From positions 67,001-131,000 of the forward strand of contig JAOWCC010000931.1 in assembly GCA_030867875.1 (NCBI GenBank): DNA of 64,000 nucleotides. The letters are read 5' to 3'. The position numbers were made by a program, and so were the translations under genes. Every line of letters starts with the position of its first letter. Positions within the stretch are counted from its first letter, which is position 1. Below, in pieces: positions 1-13,923 of the stretch. The notes under the pieces are model-generated. The model was not told the DNA's origin. It did no database searches and saw nothing but the letters and a program-made list of their open reading frames with translations. The stretch comes from Actinernus sp. WN-2022. Lineage: Eukaryota > Cnidaria > Anthozoa > Actiniaria > Actinernidae.

Positions 1-3000
1 CCTCCATCATCCTGCTTCATACTGGCCCATCCTGATTCATGCTGTCCAATCTTGGCATATCATGAACAAAAGAAATAAATAAATAGAAATACATAAAAAG
101 AAATAGAAATACATAAAGATATGTATAAAAAATAACAAATAAATAAATACAACGCATCCTCCTCCTTCAGCCTACATCATCGTGCATTATCGTGCATCAC
201 CTGCATCATCCTGCATCATCCTGCATCATCCTGCATCATCTTGCATCATCTTGCATCATCCTGCATCATCCTGCATCATCCTGCATCATCCTGCAGCATC
301 CTGCATCATCCTGCATCAGTCTGCGTGATCCTGCGTCAACCTGCATCAGTCTGCGTTATCCTCCATCATCCTGCTTCATACTGGCCCATCCTGATTCATG
401 CTGTCCAATCTTGGCATATCATGAACAAAAGAAATAAATAAATAGAAATACATAAAAAGAAATAGAAATACATAAAGATATGTATAAAAAATTAACAAAT
501 AAATAAATACAACGCATCCTCCTCCTTCATCCTACATCATCGTGCATTATCGTGCATCACCGTGCATCACCGTGCATCATCGTGCATCACCGTGCATTAT
601 CCTGCATCATCCTGCATCATCCTGCATCATCCTGCATCATCCTGCATCATCCTGCATCATTCTGCATCATCCTGCATCATCCTGCCTCATCCTGCATCAT
701 CCTGCATCAACCTGCATCATCCTGCATCAGTCTGCGTTATCCTGCATCATCCTGCATCAGTCTGCGTTATCCTGCTTCATACTGGCCGATCCTGATTCAT
801 GCTGTCCAATCTTGGCATATCATGAACAAAATAAATAAATAAATAGAAATACATAAAAAGAAATAGAAATACATAAAGATATGTATAAAAAATTAACAAA
901 TAAATAAATACAACGCATCCTCCTCCTTCATCCTACATCATCGTGCATTATCGTGCATCACCGTGCATCATCCTGCATCACCGTGCATTATCCTGCATTA
1001 TCCTGCATCATCCTGCATCATCCTGCATCATCCTGCATCATTCTGCATCATCCTGCATCATCCTGCATCATTCTGCATCAACCTGCATCATCCTGCATCA
1101 GTCTGCGTTATCCTGCATCATCCTGCATCAGTCTGCGTTATCCTGCTTCATACTGGCCGATCCTGACTCATGCTGTCCAATCTTGGCCTATCATGAACAA
1201 AATAAATAAATAAATAGAAATACATAAAAAGAAATAGAAATACATAAAGATATGTATAAAAAATTAACAAATAAATAAATACAACGCATCCTCCTCCTTC
1301 ATCCTACATCATCGTGCATTATCGTGCATCACCGTGCATCACCGTGCATCACCGTGCATCACCGTGCATCACCGTGCATTATCCTGCATCATCCTGCATC
1401 ATCCTGCATCATCCTGCATCATCCTGCATCATCCTGCATCATTCTGCATCATCCTGCATCATCCTGCATCATCCTGCATCAACCTGCATCATCCTGCATC
1501 AGTCTGCGTTATCCTGCATCATCCTGCATCAGTCTGCGTTATCCTGCTTCATACTGGCCGATCCTGATTCATGCTGTCCAATCTTGGCATATCATGAACA
1601 AAAGAAATAAATAAATAGAAATACATAAAAAGAAATAGAAATACATAAAGATATGTATAAAAAATTAACAAATAAATAAATACAACGCATCCTCCTCCTT
1701 CATCCTACATCATCGTGCATTATCGTGCATCACCGTGCATCATCCTTCATCACCGTGCATCATCCTGCAGCATCCTGCATCTTCCTGCATCATCCTGCAT
1801 CATCCTTCATCATCCTGCATCATCCTGCATCATCCTGCATCATCCTGCATCAACCTGCATCATCCTGCATCAGTCTGCGTTATCCTGCATCATCCTGCAT
1901 CAGTCTGCGTTATCCTGCTTCATACTGGCCGATCCTGATTCATGCTGTCCAATCTTGGCATATCCTGAACAAAAGAAATAAATAAATAGAAATAAATAAA
2001 AAGAAATAGAAATACATAAAGAAATGTATAAAAAATTAACAAATAAATAAATACAACGCATCCTCTTCTTTCATCCTACATCATCGGGCATCATCCTGCA
2101 TCACCGTGCATCATCCTGAATCACCGTGCATCATCCTGCATCATACTGCATCATCCTGCATCATCCTGCATCATCGTACATCACCTGCATCATCCTGCAT
2201 CATCCTGCATCATCCTGCATCATCTTGCATCATCTTGCATCATCCTGCATCATCCTGCATCATCCTGCATCATCCTGCAGCATCCTGCATCATCCTGCAG
2301 CATCCTGCATCATCCTGCATCATCCTGCATCAGTCTGCGATATCCTGCATCAGTCTGCGTTATCCTCCATCATCCTGCTTCATACTGGCCCATCCTGATT
2401 CATGCTGTCCAATCTTGGCATATCATGAACAAAAGAAATAAATAAATAGAAATACATAAAAAGAAATATAAATACATAAAGATATGTATAAAAAATAACA
2501 AATAAATAAATACAACGCATCCTCCTCCTTCAGCCTACATCATCGTGCATTATCGTGCATCACCGTGCATCATCCTGTATCACCGTGCATCATCCTGCAT
2601 CATCCTGCATCATCCTGCATCATCCTGCATCATCCTGCATCATCCTGCATCATCCTGCATCATCCTGCATCATCCTGCATCATCCTGCATCATCCTGCAT
2701 CAACCTGCATCATCTTGCATCAGTCTGCGTTATCCTGCATCATCCTGCATCAGTCTGCGTTATCCTGCTTCATACTGGCCCATCCTGATTCATGCTGTCC
2801 AATCTTGGCATATCATGAACAAAATAAATAAATAAATAGAAATACATAAAAAGAAATAGAAATACATAACGATATGTATAAAAAATTAACAAATAAAGAA
2901 ATACAACGCATCCTCCTCCTTCATCCTACATCATCGTGCATTATCGTGCATCATCGTGCATCATCCTGCATCACCGTGCATCATCCTGCATCATCCTGCA

Positions 3001-5594
3001 TCACCCTGCATCATCCTGCATCACCCTGCATCATCCTGCATCATCCTGCATCATCCTGCATCAACCTGCATCATCCTGCATCAGTCTGCGTTATCCTGCA
3101 TCATCCTGCATCAGTCTGCGTTATCCTGCTTCATACTGGCCGATCCTGATTCATGCTGTCCAATCTTGGCATATCATGAACAAAAGAAATAAATAAATAG
3201 AAATAAATAAAAAGAAATAGAAATACATAAAGAAATGTATAAAAAATTAACAAATAAATAAATACAACGCATCCTCCTTTTTCATCCTACATCATCCTGC
3301 ATCATCCTGCATCGTCCTGCATCATCCTGCATCATCCTGCATCATCCTGCATCATCCTGCATCATCCTGCATCATCCTGCATCATCCTGAATCAACCTGC
3401 ATCATCCTGCATCATCCTGCATCATCCTGCATCATCCTGCATCTTCCTCCGTCATCCTGCGTCATCCTGCGTCATCCTGCATCATCCTGCATCATCCTGC
3501 ATCATCCTGCATCATCCTGCATCATCCTGCATCATCCTGCATCATCCTGCATCAGTCTGCGTGATCCTGCGTCAACCTGCATCAGTCTGCGTTATCCTCC
3601 ATCATCCTGCTTCATACTGGCCCATCCTGATTCATGCTGTCCAATCTTGGCATATCATGAACAAAATAAATAAATAAATAGAAATACATAAAAAGAAATA
3701 GAAATACACAAAGATATGTATAAAAAAATAACAAATAAATAAATACAACGCATCCTCCTCCTTCATCCTACATCATCGTGCATTATCGTGCATCACCGTG
3801 CATCATCCTGCATCACCGTGCATCATCCTGCATCATCCTGCATCACCCTGCATCAGCCTGCATCACCCTGCATCATCCTGCATCATCCTGCATCATCCTG
3901 CATCAACCTGCATCATCCTGCATCAGTCTGCGTTATCCTGCATCATCCTGCATCAGTCTGCGTTATCCTGCTTCATACTGGCCGAGCCTGATTCATGCTG
4001 TCCAATCTTGGCATATCATGAACAAAAGAAATAAATAAATAGAAATAAATAAAAAGAAATAGAAATACATAAAGAAATGTATAAAAAATTAACAAATAAA
4101 TAAATACAACGCATCCTCCTTTTTCATCCTACATCATCCTGCATCATCCTGCATCGTCCTGCATCATCCTGCATCATCCTGCATCATCCTGCATCATCCT
4201 GCATCATCCTGCATCATCCTGCATCATCCTGAATCAACCTGCATCATCCTGCATCATCCTGCATCATCCTGCATCATCCTGCATCATCCTGCATCTTCCT
4301 CCGTCATCCTGCGTCATCCTGCGTCATCCTGCATCATCCTGCATCATCCTGCATCATCCTGCATCATCCTGCATCATCCTGCATCATCCTGCATCAGTCT
4401 GCGTGATCCTGCGTCAACCTGCATCAGTCTGCGTTATCCTCCATCATCCTGCTTCATACTGGCCCATCCTGATTCATGCTGTCCAATCTTGGCATATCAT
4501 GAACAAAAGAAATAAATAAATAGAAATACATAAAAAGAAATAGAAATACACAAAGATATGTATAAAAAATTAACAAATAAATAAATACAACGCATCCTCC
4601 TCCTTCATCCTACATCATCGTGCATTATCGTGCATCACCGTGCATCACCGTGCATCATCCTGCATCACCGTGCATTATCCTGCATCATCCTGCATCATCC
4701 TGCATCATCCTGCATCATTCTGCATCATCCTGTATCATCCTGCATCATACTGCATCAACCTGCATCATCCTGCATCAGTCTGCGTTATCCTGCATCATCC
4801 TGCATCAGTCTGCGTTATCCTGCTTCATACTGGCCGATCCTGATTCATGCTGTCCAATCTTGGCATATCATGAACAAAAGAAATAAATAAATAGAAATAC
4901 ATAAAAAGAAATAGAAATACATAAAGATATGTATAAAAAAATAACAAATAAATAAATACAACGCATCCTCCTCCTTCATCCTACATCATCGTGCATTATC
5001 GTGCATCACCGTGCATCACCGTGCATCATCGTGCATCACCGTGCATTATTCTGCATCATCCTGCATCATCCTGCATCATCCTGCATCATCCTGCATCATC
5101 CTGCATCATCCTGCATCATCCTGCATCAGTCTGCGTGATCCTGCGTCAACCTGCATCAGTCTGCGTTATCCTCCATCATCCTGCTTCATACTGGCCCATC
5201 CTGATTCATGCTGTCCAATCTTGGCATATCATGAACAAAAGAAATAAATAAATAGAAATACATAAAAAGAAATAGAAATACACAAAGATATGTATAAAAA
5301 AATAACAAATAAATAAATACAACGCATCCTCCTCCTTCATCCTACATCATCGTGCATTATCGTGCATCACCGTGCATCATCCTGCATCACCGTGCATCAT
5401 CCTGCATCATCCTGCATCACCCTGCATCAGCCTGCATCACCCTGCATCATCCTGCATCATCCTGCATCATCCTGCATCAACCTGCATCATCCTGCATCAG
5501 TCTGCGTTATCCTGCATCATCCTGCATCAGTCTGCGTTATCCTGCTTCATACTGGCCGATCCTGATTCATGCTGTCCAATCTTGGCATATCATG
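1..5594. repeat. Left-family units, window start to anchor 5592
   Basis: Anchors at 62, 421, 822, 1193, 1594, 1965, 2425, 2815, 3176, 3657, 4018, 4499, 4870, 5231 and 5592. The spacings 371-401-371-460-390 up to 2815 resemble the series starting at anchors 22001 and 30435. The anchor at 1965 reads CTGAAC instead of ATGAAC, a marker shared with 18854 and 26730. Units ending at 3657 and 4499 are Z type: they start CTTTTTCATCC, lack the CGTG block, and carry TGAATCAACCTG and a CCGTC-CGTC-CGTC run. The unit ending at 62 is cut by the window edge. Confidence 0.85.
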
Positions 5595-5739
5595 AACAAA
5601 ATAAATAAATAAATAGAAATAAATAAAAAGAAATAGAAATACATAAAGAAATGTATAAAAAAATAACAAATAAATAAATACAACGCATCCTCCTTTTTCA
5701 TCCTACATCATCGTGCATTATCGTGCATCGTCCTGCATC

Positions 5740-8330
5740 ATCCTGCATCATCCTGCATCATCCTGCATCATCCTGCATCATCCTGCATCATCCTGCATCA
5801 TCCTGCATCATCCTGCATCATCCTGCATCATCCTGAATCATCCTGCATCATCCTGCATCATCCTGCATCATCCTGCATCATCCTGCATCTTCCTCCGTCA
5901 TCCTGCGTCATCCTGCGTCATCCTGCGTCATCCTGCGTCATCCTGCATCATCCTGCATCATCCTGCATCTTCCTGCGTCATCCTGCGTCATCCTGCGTCA
6001 TCCTGCATCATCCTGCATCATCCTGCATCATCCTGCATCATCCTGCATCATCCTGCATCAGTCTGCGTCATCCTCCGTCATCCTGCATCAGTCTGTGTTA
6101 TCCTCCATCGTCCTGCTTCATACTGGCCCATCCTGATTCATGCTGTCCAATCTTGGCATATCATGAACAAAAGAAAGAAAGAAATAGAAATAAATAAAAA
6201 GAAATAGAAATACATAAAGAAATGTATAAAAAATTAACAAATAAATAAATAGAACGCATCCTCCTCTTTCAATCTACATCATCGTGCATTATCCTGCATC
6301 ACCGTGGATCATCCTGCATCAACCTGCATCACCCTGTATCATCCTGCATAATTCTGCGTAATCCTGCATCATCCTGCATCATCCTGCATCAACCTGCATC
6401 AACCTGCATCATCCTGCATCAGTCTGCGTTATCCTGCATCATCCTGCATCAGTCTCCGTTATCCTGCTTCATACTGGCCCATCCTGATTCATGCTGTCCA
6501 ATCTTGGCATATCATGAACAAAAGAAATAAATAAATAGAAATAAATAAAAAGAAATAGAAATACATAAAGAAATGTATAAAAAAAATAACAAATAAATAA
6601 ATACAACGCATCCTCTGCAGCATCCTGCATCATCCTGCAGCATCCTGCATCATCCTGCATCATCCTGCATCAGTCTGCGATATCCTGCATCAGTCTGCGT
6701 TATCCTCCATCATCCTGCATCATCCTGCATCATCCTGCATCATCTTGCATCATCCTGCATCATCCTGCATCATCCTGCATCATCCTGCAGCATCCTGCAT
6801 CATCCTGCAGCATCCTGCATCATCCTGCATCATCCTGCATCAGTCTGCGATATCCTGCATCAGTCTGCGTTATCCTCCATCATCCTGCTTCATACTGGCC
6901 CATCCTGATTCATGCTGTCCAATCTTGGCATATCATGAACAAAATAAATAAATAAATAGAAATACATAAAAAGAAATAGAAATACATAAAGATATGTATA
7001 AAAAAATTAACAAATAAATAAATACAACGCATCCTCCTCCTTCATCCTACATCATCGTGCATTATCGTGCATCACCGTGCATCATCCTGCATCACCGTGA
7101 ATCATCCTGCATCATCCTGCATCTTCCTGCATCATCCTGCATCATCCTGCATCATCCTGCATCATCCTGCATCAACCTGCATCATCCTGCATCGGTCTGC
7201 GTTATCCTGCATCATCCTGCATCAGTCTGCGTTATCCTGCTTCATACTGGCCGATCCTGATTCATGCTGTCCAATCTTGGCATATCATGAACAAAATAAA
7301 TAAATAAATAGAAATAAATAAAAAGAAATAGAAATACATAAAGAAATGTATAAAAAATTAACAAATAAATAAATACAACGCATCCTCCTCTTTCATCCTA
7401 CATCATCCTGCATCATCCTGCATCGTTCTGCATCATCCTGCATCATCCTGCATCATCCTGCATCATCCTGCGTCATCCTGCATCAGTCTGCGTTATCCTC
7501 CATCATCCTGCTTCATACTGGCCCATCCTGATTCAGGCTGTCCAATCTTGGCATATCATGAACAAAATAAATAAATAAATAGAAATAAATAAAAAGAAAT
7601 AGAAATACATAAAGAAATGTATAAAAAATTAACAAATAAATAAATACAACGCATCCTCTGCATTATCGTGCATCATCCTGCAGCATCCTGCATCATCCTG
7701 CATCATCCTGCATCAGTCTGCGATATCCTGCATCAGTCTGCGTTATCCTCCATCATCCTGCATCATCCTGCATCATCCTGCATCATCTTGCATCGTCCTG
7801 CATCATCCTGCATCATCCTGCATCATCCTGCAGCATCCTGCATCATCCTGCAGCATCCTGCATCATCCTGCATCATCCTGCATCAACCTGCGATATCCTG
7901 CATCAGTCTGCGTTATCCTGCATCATCCTGCATCAGTCTGCGTTATCCTGCTTCATACTGGCCGATCCTGATTCATGCTGTCCAATCTTGGCATATCATG
8001 AACAAAAGAAATAAATAAATAGAAATAAATAAAAAGAAATAGAAATACATAAAGAAATGTATACAAAATTAACAAATAAATAAATACAACGCATCCTCCT
8101 CTTTCATCCTACATCATCCTGCATCATCCTGCATCGTCCTGCATCATCCTGCCTCATCCTGCATCATCCTGCATCATCCTGCATCATCTTGCATCATTCT
8201 GCATCATCCTGCATCATCCTGCATCATCCTGCAGCATCCTGCATCATCCTGCAGCATCCTGCATCATCTTGCATCATCCTGCATCATCCTGCATCATCCT
8301 GCAGCATCCTGCATCATCCTGCAGCATCCT
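5740..8330. repeat. Segmental duplication A, copy 1 (offset 4109)
   Basis: Anchors 6163, 6514, 6935, 7287, 7558, 7998 and 8449 reappear exactly 4109 bp later at 10272, 10623, 11044, 11396, 11667, 12107 and 12558. Rare variants are shared at the same offset: CCGTGGATC near 6304, TAGAACGC near 6249, GTCTCCGTT near 6451, CGGTCTGCG near 7192, ATTCAGGCTG near 7531, TATACAAAATT near 8059. The left edge lies at about 5,730-5,745, since leaders and spacers differ upstream. The right edge is near 8,340, where this copy has GCGTGATCCTGCG and the other has GCGATATCC. It includes a 271-bp unit ending at 7558, the shortest in the window. Confidence 0.88.
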
Positions 8331-9848
8331 GCATCATCCTGCATCAGTCTGCGTGATCCTGCGTCAACCTGCATCAGTCTGCGTTATCCTCCATCATCCT
8401 GCTTCATACTGGCCCATCCTGATTCATGCTGTCCAATCTTGGCATATCATGAACAAAATAAATAAATAAATAGAAATACATAAAAAGAAATAGAAATACA
8501 CAAAGATATGTATAAAAAATTAACAAATAAATAAATACAACGCATCCTCCTCCTTCATCCTACATCATCGTGCATTATCGTGCATCACCGTGCATCACCG
8601 TGCATCATCCTGCATCACCGTGCATTATCCTGCATCATCCTGCATCATCCTGCATCATCCTGCATCATTCTGCATCATCCTGTATCATCCTGCATCATCC
8701 TGCATCAACCTGCATCATCCTGCATCAGTCTGCGTTATCCTGCATCATCCTGCATCAGTCTGCGTTATCCTGCTTCATACTGGCCGATCCTGATTCATGC
8801 TGTCCAATCTTGGCATATCATGAACAAAAGAAATAAATAAATAGAAATACATAAAAAGAAATAGAAATACATAAAGATATGTATAAAAAAATAACAAATA
8901 AATAAATACAACGCATCCTCCTCTTTCATCCTACATCATCCTGCATCATCCTGCATCGTCCTGCATCATCCTGCATCATCCTGCATCATCCTGCATCATC
9001 CTGCATCATCCTGCATCATCCTGCATCATCCTGCATCATCCTGCATCATCCTGCATCATCCTGCATCATCCTGCATCATCCTGCATCATCCTGCATCATC
9101 GTGCATCATCCTGCATCATCCTACATCATCCTGCATCATCCTGCATCTTCCTGCGTCATCCTGCGTCATCCTGCGCCATCCTGCATCATCCTGCATCATC
9201 CTGCATCATCCTGCATCATCGTGCATCATCCTGCATCAGTCTGCGTCATCCTGCGTCATCCTGCATCAGTCTGCGTTATCCTCCATCGTCCTGCTTCATA
9301 CTGACCCATCCTGATTCATGCTGTCCAATCTTGGCATATCATGAACAAAAGAAAGAAAGAAATAGAAAAAAATAAAAAGAAATAGAAATACATAAAGAAA
9401 TGTATAAAAAATTAACAAATAAATAAATACAACGCATCCTCCTCTTTCAATCTACATCATCGTGCATTATCCTGCATCACCGTGCATCATACTGCATCAT
9501 CCTGCATCATCCTGCATCACCCTGTATCATCCTGCATAATTCTGCGTAATCCTGCATCATCCTGCATCATCCTGCATCAACCTGCATCAACCTGCATCAT
9601 CCTGCATCAGTCTGCGTTATCCTGAGTCATCCTGCATCAGTCTGCGTTATCCTGCTTCATACTGGCCCATCCTGATTCATGCTGTCCAATTTTGGCATAT
9701 CATGAAAAAAGAAATAAATAAATAGAAATACATAAAAAGAAATAGAAATACGTAAAGATATGTATAAAAAATTAACAAATAAATAAATACAACGCATCCT
9801 CCTCCTTCATCCTACATCATCGTGCATTATCGTGCATCACCGTGCATC
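8331..9848. repeat. Units between the two copies of duplication A
   Basis: Anchors 8449, 8820, 9341 and 9702. The 521-bp unit ending at 9341 has the 14-decamer pure run and a CGTC-rich stretch at about 9,151-9,180. The core before 9341 reads ACTGACCCATCC. The unit ending at 9702 has TTTTGGCATATC and a shortened join ATGAAAAAAG, both seen only here. Confidence 0.8.
8961..9100 (+). repeat. Long uninterrupted run of identical decamers
   Basis: Fourteen consecutive perfect copies of the decamer (register CTGCATCATC) lie between a CATCGTCCTG variant and a CATCATCGTG variant. Together with 47,781-47,920 it is among the longest homogeneous runs I could count. Such runs are the likeliest sites of slippage and of assembly copy-number error. 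Confidence 0.85.
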
Positions 9849-12439
9849 ATCCTGCATCACCGTGCATCATCCTGCATCATCCTGCATCATCCTGCATCAT
9901 CCTGCATCATCCTGCATCATCCTGCATCATCCTGCATCATCCTGAATCATCCTGCATCATCCTGCATCATCCTGCATCATCCTGCATCATCCTGCATCTT
10001 CCTCCGTCATCCTGCGTCATCCTGCGTCATCCTGCGTCATCCTGCGTCATCCTGCATCATCCTGCATCATCCTGCATCTTCCTGCGTCATCCTGCGTCAT
10101 CCTGCGTCATCCTGCATCATCCTGCATCATCCTGCATCATCCTGCATCATCCTGCATCATCCTGCATCAGTCTGCGTCATCCTCCGTCATCCTGCATCAG
10201 TCTGTGTTATCCTCCATCGTCCTGCTTCATACTGGCCCATCCTGATTCATGCTGTCCAATCTTGGCATATCATGAACAAAAGAAAGAAAGAAATAGAAAT
10301 AAATAAAAAGAAATAGAAATACATAAAGAAATGTATAAAAAATTAACAAATAAATAAATAGAACGCATCCTCCTCTTTCAATCTACATCATCGTGCATTA
10401 TCCTGCATCACCGTGGATCATCCTGCATCAACCTGCATCACCCTGTATCATCCTGCATAATTCTGCGTAATCCTGCATCATCCTGCATCATCCTGCATCA
10501 ACCTGCATCAACCTGCATCATCCTGCATCAGTCTGCGTTATCCTGCATCATCCTGCATCAGTCTCCGTTATCCTGCTTCATACTGGCCCATCCTGATTCA
10601 TGCTGTCCAATCTTGGCATATCATGAACAAAAGAAATAAATAAATAGAAATAAATAAAAAGAAATAGAAATACATAAAGAAATGTATAAAAAAATTAACA
10701 AATAAATAAATACAACGCATCCTCTGCAGCATCCTGCATCATCCTGCAGCATCCTGCATCATCCTGCATCATCCTGCATCAGTCTGCGATATCCTGCATC
10801 AGTCTGCGTTATCCTCCATCATCCTGCATCATCCTGCATCATCCTGCATCATCTTGCATCATCCTGCATCATCCTGCATCATCCTGCATCATCCTGCAGC
10901 ATCCTGCATCATCCTGCAGCATCCTGCATCATCCTGCATCATCCTGCATCAGTCTGCGATATCCTGCATCAGTCTGCGTTATCCTCCATCATCCTGCTTC
11001 ATACTGGCCCATCCTGATTCATGCTGTCCAATCTTGGCATATCATGAACAAAATAAATAAATAAATAGAAATACATAAAAAGAAATAGAAATACATAAAG
11101 ATATGTATAAAAAAATTAACAAATAAATAAATACAACGCATCCTCCTCCTTCATCCTACATCATCGTGCATTATCGTGCATCACCGTGCATCATCCTGCA
11201 TCACCGTGAATCATCCTGCATCATCCTGCATCTTCCTGCATCATCCTGCATCATCCTGCATCATCCTGCATCATCCTGCATCAACCTGCATCATCCTGCA
11301 TCGGTCTGCGTTATCCTGCATCATCCTGCATCAGTCTGCGTTATCCTGCTTCATACTGGCCGATCCTGATTCATGCTGTCCAATCTTGGCATATCATGAA
11401 CAAAATAAATAAATAAATAGAAATAAATAAAAAGAAATAGAAATACATAAAGAAATGTATAAAAAATTAACAAATAAATAAATACAACGCATCCTCCTCT
11501 TTCATCCTACATCATCCTGCATCATCCTGCATCGTTCTGCATCATCCTGCATCATCCTGCATCTTCCTGCATCATCCTGCGTCATCCTGCATCAGTCTGC
11601 GTTATCCTCCATCATCCTGCTTCATACTGGCCCATCCTGATTCAGGCTGTCCAATCTTGGCATATCATGAACAAAATAAATAAATAAATAGAAATAAATA
11701 AAAAGAAATAGAAATACATAAAGAAATGTATAAAAAATTAACAAATAAATAAATACAACGCATCCTCTGCATTATCGTGCATCATCCTGCAGCATCCTGC
11801 ATCATCCTGCATCATCCTGCATCAGTCTGCGATATCCTGCATCAGTCTGCGTTATCCTCCATCATCCTGCATCATCCTGCATCATCCTGCATCATCTTGC
11901 ATCGTCCTGCATCATCCTGCATCATCCTGCATCATCCTGCAGCATCCTGCATCATCCTGCAGCATCCTGCATCATCCTGCATCATCCTGCATCAACCTGC
12001 GATATCCTGCATCAGTCTGCGTTATCCTGCATCATCCTGCATCAGTCTGCGTTATCCTGCTTCATACTGGCCGATCCTGATTCATGCTGTCCAATCTTGG
12101 CATATCATGAACAAAAGAAATAAATAAATAGAAATAAATAAAAAGAAATAGAAATACATAAAGAAATGTATACAAAATTAACAAATAAATAAATACAACG
12201 CATCCTCCTCTTTCATCCTACATCATCCTGCATCATCCTGCATCGTCCTGCATCATCCTGCCTCATCCTGCATCATCCTGCATCATCCTGCATCATCTTG
12301 CATCATTCTGCATCATCCTGCATCATCCTGCATCATCCTGCAGCATCCTGCATCATCCTGCAGCATCCTGCATCATCTTGCATCATCCTGCATCATCCTG
12401 CATCATCCTGCAGCATCCTGCATCATCCTGCAGCATCCT
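9849..12439. repeat. Segmental duplication A, copy 2 (offset 4109)
   Basis: Second copy of 5,740-8,330, with anchors 10272, 10623, 11044, 11396, 11667, 12107 and 12558. Differences noticed by eye are few: A-run/T change in the spacer (AAAAATAAC near 6588 versus AAATTAAC near 10,697) and A at 7455 versus T at 11564. All the rare markers listed for copy 1 are present here 4109 bp on. The duplicated piece is about 2.6 kb and the copies are separated by about 1.5 kb. Confidence 0.88.
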
Positions 12440-12599
12440 GCATCATCCTGCATCATCCTGCATCAGTCTGCGATATCCTGCATCAGTCTGCGTTATCCTC
12501 CATCATCCTGCTTCATACTGGCCCATCCTGATTCATGCTGTCCAATCTTGGCATATCATGAACAAAAGAAATAAAGAAATAGAAATAAATAAAAAGAAA

Positions 12600-13560
12600 T
12601 AGAAATACATAAAGAAATGTATAAAAAATTAACAAATAAATAAATACAACGCATCCTCCTCTTTCAATCTACATCATCGTACATTGTCCTGCATCACCGT
12701 GCATCATACTGCATCATCCTCCATCATCCTGCATCACCCTGTATCATCCTGCATAATTCTGCGTAATCCTGCATCATCCTGCATCATCCTGCATCAACCT
12801 GCATCATCCTGCATCAGTCTGCGTTATCCTGAATCATCCTGCATCAGTCTGCGTTATCCTGCTTCATACTGGCCCATTCTGATTCATGCTGTCCAATCTT
12901 CGCATATCATGAACAAAAGAAATAAATAAATAGAAATAAATAAAAAGAAATAGAAATACATAAAGAAATGTATAAAAAAATAACAAATAAATAAATACAA
13001 CGCATCCTCTTCTTTCATCCTACATCATCGTGCATCATCCTGCATCACCGTGCATCATCCTGCATCACCGTGCATCATCCTGCATCATTCTGCATCATTC
13101 TGCATCATCCAGCATCATCGTGCATCATCCTGCATCATCCTGCATCATCCTGCATCATCCTGCATCATCCTGCATCATCTTGCATCATTCTGCATCATCC
13201 TGCATCATCCTGCATCATCCTGCAGCATCCTGCATCATCCTGCAGCATCCTGCATCATCTTGCATCATCCTGCATCATCCTGCATCATCCTGCAGCATCC
13301 TGCATCATCCTGCAGCATCCTGCATCATCCTGCATCATCCTGCATCAGTCTGCGATATCCTGCATCAGTCTGCGTTATCCTCCATCATCCTCCTTCATAC
13401 TGGCCCATCCTGATTCATGCTGTCCAATCTTGGCATATCATGAACAAAAGAAATAAAGAAATAGAAATAAATAAAAAGAAATAGAAATACATAAAGAAAT
13501 GTATAAAAAAATAACAAATAAATAAATACAACGCATCCTCCTCTTTCATCCTACATCATC
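12600..13560. repeat. Segmental duplication B, copy 1 (offset 3750)
   Basis: Anchors 12909 and 13440 match 16659 and 17190 at an offset of 3750. Shared rare markers: CATTGTCCTG near 12,683, GGCCCATTCTG near 12,874, CTTCGCATATC near 12,897, and a spacer with GAAATAAAGAAATAG after 13440. The upstream anchor pair 12558/16307 is offset by 3749, explained by one extra A in the spacer of copy 2. Confidence 0.85.
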
Positions 13561-13923
13561 CTGCATCATCCTGCAACGTCCTGCATCATCCTGCATCATT
13601 CTGCATCATCCTGCATCATCCTGCATCATCCTGCATCATCCTGCATCATCCTGCATCATCCTGAATCAACCTGCATCATCCTGCATCATCCTGCATCATC
13701 CTGCATCATCCTGCATCTTCCTCCGTCGTCCTGCGTCATCCTGCGTCATCCTGCATCATCCTGCATCATCCTGCATCATCCTGCATCATCCTGCATCATC
13801 CTGCATCATCCTGCATCAGTCTGCGTCATCCTGCGTCAACCTGCATCAGTCTGCGTTATCCTCCATCATCCTGCTTCATACTGGCCCATCCTGATTCATG
13901 CTGTCCAATCTTGGCATATCATG
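13561..13923. repeat. Z-type left unit ending at anchor 13921
   Basis: This part of the 481-bp unit lacks the CGTG block. It has GCAACGTCCTG near 13,573 (usually GCATCGTCCTG), TGAATCAACCTG near 13,663 and the CGTC run near 13,721-13,745. Its join is ATGAACTAAAT, a variant seen otherwise only at anchor 14743. Confidence 0.8.

Noticed and set aside
6469..6663. Reverse-strand ORF with a hydrophobic Phe/Tyr/Leu-rich segment
   Set aside because: The hydrophobic stretch is the A-rich spacer read backwards (TTT, TTA and TAT codons). Other spacers have stops from one-base differences. The same applies to 61,055-61,249.
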